NCBI GenBank assembly: GCA_025210795.1
Contig: JAOAQZ010000019.1
Coordinates: forward strand, 62,001 to 126,000
Reading direction: 5' to 3'
Source: Cohaesibacter sp.
Lineage (GTDB): Bacteria > Pseudomonadota > Alphaproteobacteria > Rhizobiales > Cohaesibacteraceae
DNA length: 64,000 nucleotides
In this document: in pieces, positions 9,256 through 18,205 of the stretch
How the letters are laid out: each line of letters starts with the position of its first letter
Position numbering within the stretch: position 1 is the stretch's first letter
Notes under the pieces: model-generated
What the model saw: the letters and a program-made list of their open reading frames with translations, nothing else
Databases searched by the model: none
What the model was told of the DNA's origin: nothing
Translations under genes and position numbers: made by a program

Positions 9256-9798
9256 ATGGAGTGCCGTTCCCCTGAATTTGGTCATGTGATGGATGGGCCT
9301 GCCGTTATTGTGCCCAATCCGCATGAGGATGAACGGGGCTCTTTTTCTCGCCTTTTTTGCCCAAAGGATCTAGCAGAGCTTGGCCTCTCTTTTGAACCCG
9401 CTCAGATGAGCCTGTCGCGCAATATTTCCACACATACCCTTAGAGGCATGCATGATCAGGCGGGAGAATGGGCCGAGGGCAAGATTGTCCGGGCCACTCG
9501 CGGTTCGATTTTTGATGTAGCTGTCGATTTGCGTCCCGATAGTCCAACTTTCATGCACTGGTGTGCAACCCTTCTTAGCGCCGAGAATATGGCTGCTTTC
9601 TATATTCCGCGCGGCTTTTCCCATGGCTTTCTGACATTGGAAGCCGGTACTGACGTCGTCTATCAGATAGATCGCATGTTTGAGCCTGGCCATGGCCGCG
9701 GCTTTCGCTGGAACGACCCCGCCTTTGGCATTGAATGGCCCGCAGAGCCCGCTGTGATTGGTGAGCGGGATGCAAATTATCCCGATTTTCACGCCTAA
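9256..9798 (+). CDS. RmlC-like NDP-4-keto-6-deoxysugar 3- or 3,5-epimerase
   Basis: A 180-residue cupin of the dTDP-4-dehydrorhamnose 3,5-epimerase family. Family signatures are LRGMHDQ with catalytic His66, RGSIFDVAVDLR, and YIPRGFSHGF. The usual LRGLHYQ reads LRGMHDQ here, so this is a divergent member acting on the CDP-sugar rather than housekeeping RmlC, and no rmlA, rmlB or rmlD genes are nearby. A strong AGGAGG at 9245-9250 favours ATG 9256 over the GTG one codon earlier. It probably sets the stereochemistry of the methylated keto-sugar before amination. Confidence 0.87.
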   Translation: MECRSPEFGHVMDGPAVIVPNPHEDERGSFSRLFCPKDLAELGLSFEPAQMSLSRNISTHTLRGMHDQAGEWAEGKIVRATRGSIFDVAVDLRPDSPTFMHWCATLLSAENMAAFYIPRGFSHGFLTLEAGTDVVYQIDRMFEPGHGRGFRWNDPAFGIEWPAEPAVIGERDANYPDFHA

Positions 9799-9832
9799 GG
9801 CCATAATAGATTTTGCAATAGTCAGGTTGAAT

Positions 9833-10972
9833 ATGAACAAAATTGATACGCTTATTCCCGTTGCAGCCCCTTCAATTACCGCGCGAGAAAGTGAACTTGC
9901 AGCGCAGGCCGCGGCCGAGGCCTGGGGGCCCAATCATTACGCATTCAATCGTGAATTTGAAGAAAAGTTTGCAGCCTATATCGGTGTGCCGTATGCCATT
10001 TCTCTGCCCCATGCAACATCTGGCCTGCATTTGGGGTTGGCAGCAGCGGGGATCGGTGCAGGTGATGAGGTCATTGCACCGGCTGTTACGTGGATCGCGT
10101 CCGTTGCTCCTATTGATTATGTTGGTGCCACACCGGTCTTTGTTGATATCGATTTGAAGACATGGACATTGGATATTGATGCCGTAGAAGCTGCCATCAC
10201 GCCGAAAACCAAGGCCATTATTGGCGTGGATCTTTATGGTTCCATGTGTAACTGGGGCCGGTTGCGCGAGCTGGCCGAAACACATGGCCTTTTCCTGATT
10301 GAAGATGCCGCCGAGGCGCTTGGGTCTGAGCTTGATGGACAAAAAGCCGGGGCTTTTGGTGATGTTGGTATATTCTCCTTCCACGGCTCAAAAACCCTGA
10401 CCACTGGCGAAGGCGGCATGATTGTCATGAAGGATAAGGCAATCTATGATCAGGTTCAGCATTTGCGCGACCATGGCCGGGCTCCGGGCGATCGTTTCTT
10501 TCAAAACACATCCGTCGCTTTCAAATACAAGATGAGTGCCATGCAAGCTGCTGTTGGGCTTGCTCAGCTTGAGCGCATTGAAGAACTGGTTGCAAAGAAG
10601 CGCAGTAATTTTGCTCTCTATCAGCAATATCTATCTCAGCATCCTAATATTCTACTCAATGCCGAACCGCAGAATGTTTTGAACTCGTTCTGGATGGTTA
10701 CCGCCATTGTAAAATCCAAACCAAATCTGGATAAGTTCGCACTCATGGCAAAGCTACGCGAATGGAATATTGATTCCCGTCCCTTCTTTTCCGTGCTTTG
10801 CGATATCAAAGCGTATGAGCCACGCACTGACTCCTTTGCCTCTCTTAAGACCCTTGATGACACAAGACAATGCGTAGATTATGCGATTAACCTACCTTCA
10901 GGCTATGACCTGGATGAAGAAAAAATCAAATATATCTGCGAATGCCTGATTAAAGTTGTCGATGAAAACTAG
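9833..10972 (+). CDS. DegT/DnrJ/EryC1/StrS family PLP aminotransferase (perosamine synthase-like)
   Basis: A 379-residue sugar aminotransferase using pyridoxal phosphate. Asp158 in IEDAAEALGS contacts the cofactor, and Lys187 in FSFHGSKTLTTGEGG forms the Schiff base. The region resembles GDP-perosamine synthase, so 4-keto sugars are the probable substrates. The ATG at 9833 has AGGTTGA about 5 nt upstream; earlier in-frame codons lack a ribosome binding site. As the last gene of the rfbFG operon it would place an amino group at C4 of the C-methylated sugar. Amination at C3 is possible if an isomerase is encoded elsewhere. Confidence 0.88.
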   Translation: MNKIDTLIPVAAPSITARESELAAQAAAEAWGPNHYAFNREFEEKFAAYIGVPYAISLPHATSGLHLGLAAAGIGAGDEVIAPAVTWIASVAPIDYVGATPVFVDIDLKTWTLDIDAVEAAITPKTKAIIGVDLYGSMCNWGRLRELAETHGLFLIEDAAEALGSELDGQKAGAFGDVGIFSFHGSKTLTTGEGGMIVMKDKAIYDQVQHLRDHGRAPGDRFFQNTSVAFKYKMSAMQAAVGLAQLERIEELVAKKRSNFALYQQYLSQHPNILLNAEPQNVLNSFWMVTAIVKSKPNLDKFALMAKLREWNIDSRPFFSVLCDIKAYEPRTDSFASLKTLDDTRQCVDYAINLPSGYDLDEEKIKYICECLIKVVDEN

Positions 10973-11133
10973 GCTCGTTTGATTGCATTCCGGCGATCGC
11001 TGAGATGGTGAGCGCCCCTCTAAAAGTGACTTGTAGGCTGCTAAAAGCGATAATTAGTCTGGCAGGCCGATATGCAATGCATAGAGGCCTTTCAGACAAA
11101 TAGGTCCCATTTGTTCCCATCTGCGACTTCCTA

Positions 11134-12051
11134 TTATTTATAGTTTTTTTGAATATCATCAATCTTGGAACGCAAAAGGGATAGGAAGCTTATCGTCAAA
11201 CTGGACGGCGGGCGCACTGCAGGCAGCAATATGGACACGTCGAGTGAAGTCGTGGGGGAGAAGCGACGAAAGATCAAATCATGCTTTTCTTTGGCACCCG
11301 CCTGATACCCCTCAGCTGTCATTGGGTCACAGATGCAATAGCAAAGCCCCTGCTCAACCAAATGAAGTGCGGGGAAGAAATTCCGAATTTCAAAGCGCTG
11401 ATTAAAGCCAGCTCCCATCTCCTCAAAACTCTTCATGGTAGAGAGACTATGCGGATGCCCAAGCGGTAATGTCGCCAATGGCCGGTCCGATAAATCCTTT
11501 GCCGTGATCTCACTTTTCATGGCCAGAGGGTCATCAGATCGCAAGGCACAAAGGCAGGCCAGATCATAATCAATGGTCTTCAGCGCCGGGTTCGGTGCTG
11601 GCCGCTCAGCAAGCCCGATATCATAGTTTTGCGAGGCGATCCATTGCTCAATGATGGTCGAGCCGCGCATCATCAGCGAGACTTTTACATTGGGTTTGTC
11701 TGCCACAAAGGAGGAGACCAATTGCGGCATCAAGACCTGTGAAGCCGCTGGCATGAAGGCAATATTGAGCCGCCCCTGCTTCAGGGAACCGATTTCATGC
11801 ATCTTGCGGGTGGCATGATTGAGCCGCTCCAGAATAGCTTCCGCCTCTTCCAGAAATAAAATCGCCTCCGGTTTTCGGATCAATTTCCCCCGCTGACGCT
11901 CAAACAATTCAATCCCCAATTCCTGCTCCAGATTGGCGATCAGCGAGCTGACAGCGGGCTGGGTGCGATGCAAGGAACGGGCTGCATCGGAGATGGAACC
12001 GGTGCGCATGACCTCCTGAAAGGCCTGCAATTGCCGAAAACTGATATTCAT
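11134..12051 (-). CDS. LysR family transcriptional regulator
   Basis: A 305-residue LysR-type regulator. Residues 1-60 form the winged helix-turn-helix (RQLQAFQEVMRTGSISDAAR, then RTQPAVSSLIANLEQELG), and the rest is a periplasmic-binding-protein-like effector domain. It is transcribed divergently from the TRAP transporter genes with 151 bp between start codons, the standard layout for a LysR protein controlling its neighbour. A near-perfect inverted repeat at 12067-12118 is a candidate binding site. The inducer is probably the transported amino or imino acid or its oxidation product. Confidence 0.92.
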   Translation of the reverse strand: MNISFRQLQAFQEVMRTGSISDAARSLHRTQPAVSSLIANLEQELGIELFERQRGKLIRKPEAILFLEEAEAILERLNHATRKMHEIGSLKQGRLNIAFMPAASQVLMPQLVSSFVADKPNVKVSLMMRGSTIIEQWIASQNYDIGLAERPAPNPALKTIDYDLACLCALRSDDPLAMKSEITAKDLSDRPLATLPLGHPHSLSTMKSFEEMGAGFNQRFEIRNFFPALHLVEQGLCYCICDPMTAEGYQAGAKEKHDLIFRRFSPTTSLDVSILLPAVRPPSSLTISFLSLLRSKIDDIQKNYK

Positions 12052-12066
12052 CTAAGTTCTTATCTC

Positions 12067-12118
12067 ATTGATCCATAATCATTTTATAATATAACATAAA
12101 TTTTTCTTATAGATCAAT
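12067..12118. promoter_or_regulatory. Candidate LysR operator in a divergent promoter
   Basis: ATTGATCCATAA at 12067-12078 is repeated in inverted form as TTATAGATCAAT at 12107-12118, matching at 11 of 12 positions across a 28-bp AT-rich spacer. It lies between the lysR-like start and the TRAP small-subunit start and would overlap both promoters. Binding by the adjacent regulator is inferred. Confidence 0.5.
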
Positions 12119-12202
12119 AGATTTAATCATTTTGATTTTATGACCATAAATCGAAATCCTTGCCGGAACAACAGATCCAGCATCCGGTCAGGGAGGACCA
12201 TT

Positions 12203-12754
12203 ATGGACCGCTTCGCTAGTCAGTTGCTGACCGGGCTCATTTGTCTGGTTGCAATTGGGCAATTCATTCAGGTCATTACGCGCTATGTGCTCGAAATCCC
12301 GGTTATGGGATTGGAAGAGAGCCTGCTCTATCCCACCATGTGGCTCTATATGCTGGGTGCGGTGAATGCCAGCCGCGAAAACACCCATATTCGGGCCAAT
12401 GTGCTGGAGATTTTCCTCAAGAGCCCACGTCAGGTGGCTTTTCTGGCACTGATTGGTGAAGCACTGAGCCTGATCATTGGTTGCTGGCTGACCTATTGGG
12501 CCTGGGACTTCACCCGCTATTCCCTGCGCGTCTGGAAAGAGAGTCCGACACTTTATATCCCGACTTTCTATGTCGATGTGGCTCTTATCTTGGGGCTTGT
12601 CCTGATGATGATTTTTACAGCCCTACAGCTGATCCGTCACATCCACCAATTCCGCACGGATGATTTTGATCCAATGTATCAGGGGGGCAAAAATGCCGAA
12701 ATGGATACACCCTCTGACACCAACTCTGAAACTGTGGCAAAGGAGACCGTATAA
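12203..12754 (+). CDS. TRAP transporter small permease (DctQ family)
   Basis: A 183-residue inner membrane protein with four predicted hydrophobic segments, the usual size and topology of DctQ subunits. The motif EESLLYPTMWLYMLGAVNASREN fits the conserved helix 2/loop region (shown here only as family similarity). The ATG at 12203 has GGGAGGA 5 nt upstream and is preferred over an in-frame ATG at 12140 without a ribosome binding site. Its stop overlaps the next start by 1 nt. Together with the M and P subunits it forms a sodium-driven tripartite uptake system. Confidence 0.9.
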   Translation: MDRFASQLLTGLICLVAIGQFIQVITRYVLEIPVMGLEESLLYPTMWLYMLGAVNASRENTHIRANVLEIFLKSPRQVAFLALIGEALSLIIGCWLTYWAWDFTRYSLRVWKESPTLYIPTFYVDVALILGLVLMMIFTALQLIRHIHQFRTDDFDPMYQGGKNAEMDTPSDTNSETVAKETV

Positions 12755-14052
12755 TGGTTGAGATTGCGCTGCTCTCCGTTGCCGTTCTTGTCATTCTGCT
12801 GACCTTGGGTGTGCCACTACCCTATTGTTTTGGTGGCGGCTTGATGGTGATGTATTTCCTTGGCGATGTGGTCATGAAAGGCAACATGCTTTGGGGCTTC
12901 CAGCAATTGGGTAACCCGGTTCTGCTCGCTATTCCGCTTTTCGTGCTGGCTGGCACCATCATGTCTGTCTCGGGTATAGCCGCCAGTTTGCTCAATTTCG
13001 TCAATATTTTCATTGGCCATTTACGTGGTGGGCTGGGGGTGGTGGCGACCGTTAGCTGCGCGCTGATCGGTGCTATCTCAGGCTCCGGCCTCACCGGCGT
13101 TGCAGCTATCGGCCCGCTACTGATCCCGGAAATGGAAAAGCAGGGCTATCCGCGCCCTTACGCCACCGCGCTGATTGCCAATGCATCCCTTCTGGGCCTT
13201 CTGATCCCACCAAGCGTGACCATGATCGTCTATGGCTGGGTAACCGATACCTCTATTCTGGCTTGTTTCCTTGCAACGCTTGGCCCTGGGCTGCTCATCA
13301 TGTTCAGCTTCTCGCTCGTCAATCTTCGTTTGGCTCGTGGTTTTGATCTGAAGCTGGAAGACCGCCCGCATGGCACCGCCTTTGTCAAAGAGGCCAGTGG
13401 CCGTGGCTTCAAAGCGACCCCGGCTCTGCTGATGCCTGTCATCATTCTGGGGGGGATTTATGGGGGCATCATGACCCCGACAGAAGCGGCTGCCGTTGCT
13501 GTGATCTATGCCATTCCGGTTGGCTTCCTGATCTATCGTGGCCTTGATGTGAAGACCTTCCTTGGTGCAGGCAAGGAAGCGGCAACATCCGTTGGTGCCA
13601 TCATGCTGATGATTCTGTTCAGCATGATCTTGTCGCAGATGTTCGTTCTGGAAAGCGTGCCGCAGGAACTGGTGGAGGCGATCTTTGCCATCACAGACAA
13701 CAAGATCCTTCTGCTGATCCTGATCAACATCCTGCTCTTTCTGGTCGGCATGGTCGTCAATGATGTTACCGCGATTATCCTGATCGCTCCGCTGCTATTG
13801 CCTTTGATGGAAGCCATCGGCATCAGCCCCATTCAGTTTGCCGCCATTATGGGCGTCAACACAGCTATGGGCGGCGTGACACCACCTTATGCATCGATCC
13901 TCTATCTCGGTGCACGCATCGGCAAGGTGCCGGTCACTCAGGTCATTCGCCCAGCTATGATTCTGATCCTGTTCGGCTATCTGCCGGTCGTGTTCCTGAC
14001 CAGTTTCTGGTCCGATCTGTCTCTCTTCATTCCGCGCGTGTTCGGCTACTAG
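12754..14052 (+). CDS. TRAP transporter large permease (DctM family)
   Basis: A 432-residue, highly hydrophobic DctM protein with about twelve membrane segments, the transport channel of the TRAP system. Conserved pieces include SGSGLTGVAAIGPLLIPEM, LLIPPSVTMIVYG, GGIMTPTEAAAVAVIYA and NTAMGGVTPPYAS. It overlaps the small permease by one base (TAATG), so translation is coupled. The binding protein follows after about 90 bp. No odd features were seen. Confidence 0.95.
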   Translation: MVEIALLSVAVLVILLTLGVPLPYCFGGGLMVMYFLGDVVMKGNMLWGFQQLGNPVLLAIPLFVLAGTIMSVSGIAASLLNFVNIFIGHLRGGLGVVATVSCALIGAISGSGLTGVAAIGPLLIPEMEKQGYPRPYATALIANASLLGLLIPPSVTMIVYGWVTDTSILACFLATLGPGLLIMFSFSLVNLRLARGFDLKLEDRPHGTAFVKEASGRGFKATPALLMPVIILGGIYGGIMTPTEAAAVAVIYAIPVGFLIYRGLDVKTFLGAGKEAATSVGAIMLMILFSMILSQMFVLESVPQELVEAIFAITDNKILLLILINILLFLVGMVVNDVTAIILIAPLLLPLMEAIGISPIQFAAIMGVNTAMGGVTPPYASILYLGARIGKVPVTQVIRPAMILILFGYLPVVFLTSFWSDLSLFIPRVFGY

Positions 14053-14144
14053 CCCGCGGCCAAACATATCAAACGACCGAGCCTCCCAACGAGCTAAGGG
14101 GCAGGCTCCAACAACAACCAAACCAATCCAACTAGAGGTGAACC

Positions 14145-15149
14145 ATGATTTTGAAATCCCTGAAAACAAGCCTTGCAATGGCAACCGTACTTAGCGGCCT
14201 GACTATCGGCAGCATCGCTGAAGCTGCTGCCCTGAAAATCAGTCACATCCGTCCGCAGGGCGCGACCATCGATATGGAACTGAAGGACTTCGCTGCCAAG
14301 GTAGAAGAATCTTCCAAGGGTGATGTGAAGCTGAAGATCTTTGCAGCCAGTGCCCTTGGCGATTACACCACCGTGCAAGAGCGTATCTCTGTTGGTGCTG
14401 TGGATATGGCCGTACAGCCAGCTGCAACAGCTGCCGACCGCAAAATGCAGATCAGCGCCTTCCCATATGTGGCTGAAAACTGGAAACAGGCTCAGAAAAT
14501 CTATGGCCCAGGTGGAGCAATCTATGATGCTATGAAAGAGCTCTATGCCAAGCAAGACATCACCATGCTGGCAGCATATCCGGTTTATTTTGGTGGTATC
14601 GCGCTGAACCGTGATGCAGTCAATCCGGGCGACGCCAATGCAGCCAAAGGCATCAAGGTTCGCGTGCCCGGCATCAAGAGCTTCCAGCTGACCGCGGATG
14701 CACTTGGCTATATCAGCTCTCCAATTCCATTTTCTGAAGCCTTTACCGCTGTTCAGACCGGTGTGGTTGATGGTGTGGTTGGCTCCGGTGCGGAAGGCTA
14801 TTACGCCTCCTTCCGTGACGTCGTGAAAACCTATGTCCCAATCAACACTCACTTTGAAGTCTGGTACATGATCATCAATTCCGGCACTTTTGCTGATCTT
14901 GATGACGCATCCCGCAAGGCTCTCGTAGACGCAGCAACCAAGTTCGAAGCGCAGCGCTGGACCAAAGCGGAAGCTGATCAGGGTGCATTCGAGCAGAAGC
15001 TTGCTGATTATGGCGCAACCATCGTCAAACTGTCTGATAACGAGCTGGCTGCTGCTGCCAAGAAAGCCCGCGCTGAAGTGTGGCCACAAATTCTGAGCGA
15101 TGTAGGTGCTGACTGGGGTCAGTCCATCCTCGATAAAATCGCCAAATAA
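14145..15149 (+). CDS. TRAP transporter substrate-binding protein (DctP family)
   Basis: A 334-residue periplasmic binding protein. A Sec signal peptide covers about residues 1-27, ending near IAEAAA. The mature protein has DctP hallmarks such as LKIFAASALGDYTTVQERI and KGIKVRVPGIKSFQ, where the conserved arginine usually binds the ligand carboxylate. AGAGGTGA lies 5 to 6 nt before the ATG. It follows the permease genes and precedes a FAD/iron-sulfur dehydrogenase and RidA, so the ligand is probably an amino or imino acid. That is inferred from context. Confidence 0.92.
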   Translation: MILKSLKTSLAMATVLSGLTIGSIAEAAALKISHIRPQGATIDMELKDFAAKVEESSKGDVKLKIFAASALGDYTTVQERISVGAVDMAVQPAATAADRKMQISAFPYVAENWKQAQKIYGPGGAIYDAMKELYAKQDITMLAAYPVYFGGIALNRDAVNPGDANAAKGIKVRVPGIKSFQLTADALGYISSPIPFSEAFTAVQTGVVDGVVGSGAEGYYASFRDVVKTYVPINTHFEVWYMIINSGTFADLDDASRKALVDAATKFEAQRWTKAEADQGAFEQKLADYGATIVKLSDNELAAAAKKARAEVWPQILSDVGADWGQSILDKIAK

Positions 15150-15324
15150 GACAGACAGTCCAGCCTCTTACTCCCGCGTACGCACATCCCAAAATGAATT
15201 GTACGACTTTTTGGATCACGATGAGACGCAAAACAGAGGCTGGACATTTTAATCCTCCCATCGATAACTTGGGGCGACCCAATACGCCCCATTTTTTAAG
15301 TCTCATGCATGTAACAGGCTCCCC

Positions 15325-15654
15325 ATGTTTCGTTCCTTGCGCAAATCCGGCTCATCCTCGGTATCCGTTGTCATCAACGGCACAAGAATAGACGCCCCGG
15401 AAGGCTCCAGCATCTGGGCGGCCATGGCTCTTGCCGGCCAGACCAATACCCGCCTTGCCTCGGTCTCCAAAGACCAGCGTTCCGCCTATTGCGCCATGGG
15501 TGTATGTTTTGAATGCCTAGTTGAGATTGACGGCGTCCCCAACCAGCAAGCCTGTATGACCCAGATACGCGATGGCATGCAAATCGAGAGCCAGCAATTG
15601 TCCGAAGACAGCCATGCCTCCCCTACTCATGAGCTCACGGAGGCATCGGAATGA
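15325..15654 (+). CDS. (2Fe-2S)-binding subunit of an amino/imino acid dehydrogenase (HcnA/opine oxidase gamma-like)
   Basis: A 109-residue protein with a plant-type [2Fe-2S] ferredoxin domain of the Fer2_4 kind. Cluster ligands are Cys56, Cys61, Cys64 (YCAMGVCFEC) and Cys77. This small subunit accompanies the two FAD subunits in HcnABC, opine oxidases and D-hydroxyproline dehydrogenases, passing electrons between flavins. It overlaps the next gene by 4 nt (ATGA). The ribosome binding site is weak. The first about 14 residues before SVVING are a variable extension. Confidence 0.9.
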   Translation: MFRSLRKSGSSSVSVVINGTRIDAPEGSSIWAAMALAGQTNTRLASVSKDQRSAYCAMGVCFECLVEIDGVPNQQACMTQIRDGMQIESQQLSEDSHASPTHELTEASE

Positions 15655-17069
15655 GCAAGCTTTATGATGTCGCCATTCTGGGCGCAGGCCCGGGAGGCAT
15701 GTCCGCAGCGCTGGAACTGGCCAATCGCAATCTCTCCATCATTGTGCTGGACCGAAAAGCGACGCCCGGTGGGCAGATTTTCCGCAATGTCAGCGATAGC
15801 CCGCTCAAAGACATATCTGCTCTTGGCAAGGACTATGAAGATGGCTCAGAGCTGGTTCGATCCTTTGAAGCCGCCAATATCGAGCGCATTCAAGGAGCCG
15901 ATGTCTGGCATGTAGGAGAAGATGGCACAATCCTGTTCTCCCTCAAGCACCAGACCAAAAGCCTCTGCGCCAGGGAAATCATTCTCAGCCCCGGCGCCAT
16001 GGAGCGCCCTTTCCCCATCCCTGGCTGGCAATTACCCGGTGTCATGAGCGCTGGCAGTGCGCAGGTAATGCTGAAATCCGATGGCCTGGTGAAAGATGGT
16101 GCAATCTTTGCCGGTTGCGGCCCCCTACTCTATTTGATTGTCGCGCAATATATCCGCCTTGGCGTGTCAGTGAAGGCGCTGGTCGACACCACTCAGCAAG
16201 AACACTATCTGAAAGCCTCCCGTCTTATTGGCGGGGCCCTGGCCAAGCACTCCTATATCACCAAAGGGCTGTCACTGATTGCCGAGATCAAACGCGCTGG
16301 TATCCCAATCTATAAAGGCGCAAAAGATTTGCGTATTCTGGGCACGGACAAGGCCCAAGGGGTTTCCTTCTTGCGTAAGGGCAAGGAGATTTCTCTTAAT
16401 GCCGATCATGTCTTTTTGCATCATGGTATTCTGCCCAATCTCAATGTGACCAAAGCTTTGGGGCTGGAGCATCATTGGTCCAAGACACAGCTTTGCTGGA
16501 CACCGACACTGGATCAATGGGGTCAAAGCTCCATCCCTCATATCGCTGTGGTGGGGGATGCAGGCGGTATTCTCGGTGCAGATGCAGCGCGCACAACTGG
16601 CCGGGTTGCTGCCCGCAAGGTTCTTTGCAATCTGGGTCTTGCCTCTCATCAAGAGCTGGAAAGGGCCTCCAGAGCCGACCTTTCCGAGATCAGGGATCAA
16701 CAGAAATTTCGAGCCTTCCTCGATGTGCTGTATGAACCCTATGAAGGGCATCGCATTCCTGAAGATCCCGATTGTCTGGTCTGCCGCTGCGAAGAGCAAA
16801 CTGTCGCTCAATTGCGCGAAGGCTTTGAGCAAGGCGCGCAAGACCCCAATGCGCTGAAGTCCCAGACCCGTTGCGGCATGGGGCCCTGTCAGGGACGCCA
16901 ATGTGGCCATACGGTCAGCGAATTATTGGCCAAATGGCGTTATGAAAGCGTGGAAGAGGTTGGCTATTACCGGCTTCGCTCCCCTCAGCGTCTGCTCTCC
17001 ATTGAAGAGTTCAGCCAGTTTCAAAGCCTTGCGCCTCAAGAAGCCAGAATGGATGGAGGCCGCTCATGA
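15651..17069 (+). CDS. FAD-dependent oxidoreductase, alpha subunit (HcnB/opine oxidase A-like)
   Basis: A 472-residue pyridine-nucleotide-disulfide-type flavoprotein. The FAD-binding GAGPGGM is at residues 11-17, and a second dinucleotide-binding region lies mid-protein. A C-terminal cysteine-rich segment (CLVCRCEEQT, then CGMGPCQGRQC) resembles the BFD-like [2Fe-2S] domain of HcnB and OoxA. It overlaps its neighbours by 4 nt on both sides, so the three subunits are made together. The complex oxidises an amino or imino acid at the inner membrane and passes electrons to the respiratory chain. The substrate may be an opine, hydroxyproline or glycine-like compound. Confidence 0.9.
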   Translation: MSKLYDVAILGAGPGGMSAALELANRNLSIIVLDRKATPGGQIFRNVSDSPLKDISALGKDYEDGSELVRSFEAANIERIQGADVWHVGEDGTILFSLKHQTKSLCAREIILSPGAMERPFPIPGWQLPGVMSAGSAQVMLKSDGLVKDGAIFAGCGPLLYLIVAQYIRLGVSVKALVDTTQQEHYLKASRLIGGALAKHSYITKGLSLIAEIKRAGIPIYKGAKDLRILGTDKAQGVSFLRKGKEISLNADHVFLHHGILPNLNVTKALGLEHHWSKTQLCWTPTLDQWGQSSIPHIAVVGDAGGILGADAARTTGRVAARKVLCNLGLASHQELERASRADLSEIRDQQKFRAFLDVLYEPYEGHRIPEDPDCLVCRCEEQTVAQLREGFEQGAQDPNALKSQTRCGMGPCQGRQCGHTVSELLAKWRYESVEEVGYYRLRSPQRLLSIEEFSQFQSLAPQEARMDGGRS

Positions 17070-18181
17070 GCTATGACTGCATCATCATTGGCGGCGGCAT
17101 CCATGGCAGTGCCTGCGCCTATTATCTCAGTCGTACCGGGCTTTCCGTTCTGGTGCTGGAAAAAGACTATATCGCTCGTCATGCTTCTGGCGTGAATGCA
17201 GGCGGAGTGCGCTTACTCTGGCGTGATGAAGCAGAAGTGCCGTTGAGCTTTGCTGCCATGGAACGCTGGCAGACACTGGACGAGCGATTGGATGGCGATA
17301 CAGGGTTCCGCCGTCGTTCTTTGATTAATATCGCCGTTGATGAGGCTGATCTGGGCAAGATTGATGCCCGCCTCATCCGCATGAAAGACCTTGGCTATGA
17401 TCATGAAATCAAGATTGATCAGCGTGAATTGCGTGAGCGCCTGCCCTTCGTGGCCAAGCACTGCATCGGCGGGGTGATGTCCGAGCAGGACGGCTATGCC
17501 ATTCCCTATAAAGCAACCAATGCCTTCAGGCTGGCCGCCCAGCGCAATGGTGCGAAGTTTCATGAAGGAGAGAACGTCACCAGCCTGCGCCAGATTGGAG
17601 ACCATTGGCAGATACAAACCGATCAATCGCGCTATGATGGCGGCATCCTGATCAATTGCGCTGGTGCCTGGGCGGACAAAATTGCCAGCATGATTGGTGA
17701 TAATGTGCCCATGTCCTTTTCTGCACCTATGCTGATGGTCACCGCACGCATGCCACATTTCGCAGGCCCCGTGGTAGGAGCCATTTCCCGTCAGCTCTCC
17801 TTCAAACAGTTTGAAAATGGCACGGTGCTGATTGGAGGCGGAGCCAAGGGCTTTGCTGATCGCGACAAGAATAAAACCCGGCTGGATTATTCCAAACTGG
17901 CACTGGCTGCTGAGACTACAAAGACCTTCTTCCCCATCATGAACAAAGCCACAATCAATCGCATGTGGGCAGGCTTGGAAGCCTATATGCCAGATAATCT
18001 GCCGGTTATTGGACCGGCCATCGGCGCAAAGAACGCCTATCATGCCTTTGCTTTTTCTGCCCATGGTTTTCAGCTTGGGCCAATTGTCGGCGATGTGCTA
18101 TCAGAACTCATCACAAAACAAACAACCTCATTTGATCTCAAAGCGTTTCGTGCAGATCGCTATGATCGCAAAACCCTTTAA
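17066..18181 (+). CDS. FAD-dependent oxidoreductase, beta subunit (DAO superfamily, HcnC/opine oxidase B-like)
   Basis: A 371-residue D-amino-acid-oxidase-fold enzyme with the N-terminal FAD motif IIGGGIHGSACAYYL. It carries the substrate-oxidising site of the three-part dehydrogenase. Further family landmarks are HASGVNAGGVRLLW after the first strand and NCAGAWAD in the middle. The start overlaps the alpha subunit stop by 4 nt. The next gene is a RidA imine deaminase, which fits an enzyme that makes a reactive imine. It could be mistaken for glycine or sarcosine oxidase, but the linked subunits argue for the dehydrogenase complex. Confidence 0.9.
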   Translation: MSYDCIIIGGGIHGSACAYYLSRTGLSVLVLEKDYIARHASGVNAGGVRLLWRDEAEVPLSFAAMERWQTLDERLDGDTGFRRRSLINIAVDEADLGKIDARLIRMKDLGYDHEIKIDQRELRERLPFVAKHCIGGVMSEQDGYAIPYKATNAFRLAAQRNGAKFHEGENVTSLRQIGDHWQIQTDQSRYDGGILINCAGAWADKIASMIGDNVPMSFSAPMLMVTARMPHFAGPVVGAISRQLSFKQFENGTVLIGGGAKGFADRDKNKTRLDYSKLALAAETTKTFFPIMNKATINRMWAGLEAYMPDNLPVIGPAIGAKNAYHAFAFSAHGFQLGPIVGDVLSELITKQTTSFDLKAFRADRYDRKTL

Positions 18182-18205
18182 ATTCCCCGAACTGGAGATG
18201 TCATC

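Noticed and set aside
14094..15089. A 331-codon minus-strand open frame opposite the TRAP binding protein
   Set aside because: Antisense to a well-supported DctP gene, no motif and no ribosome binding site.
15325..18181. Hydrogen cyanide synthase hcnABC
   Set aside because: The subunit layout matches, but the same layout occurs in opine and hydroxyproline dehydrogenases, and the TRAP-RidA context fits amino-acid catabolism better.
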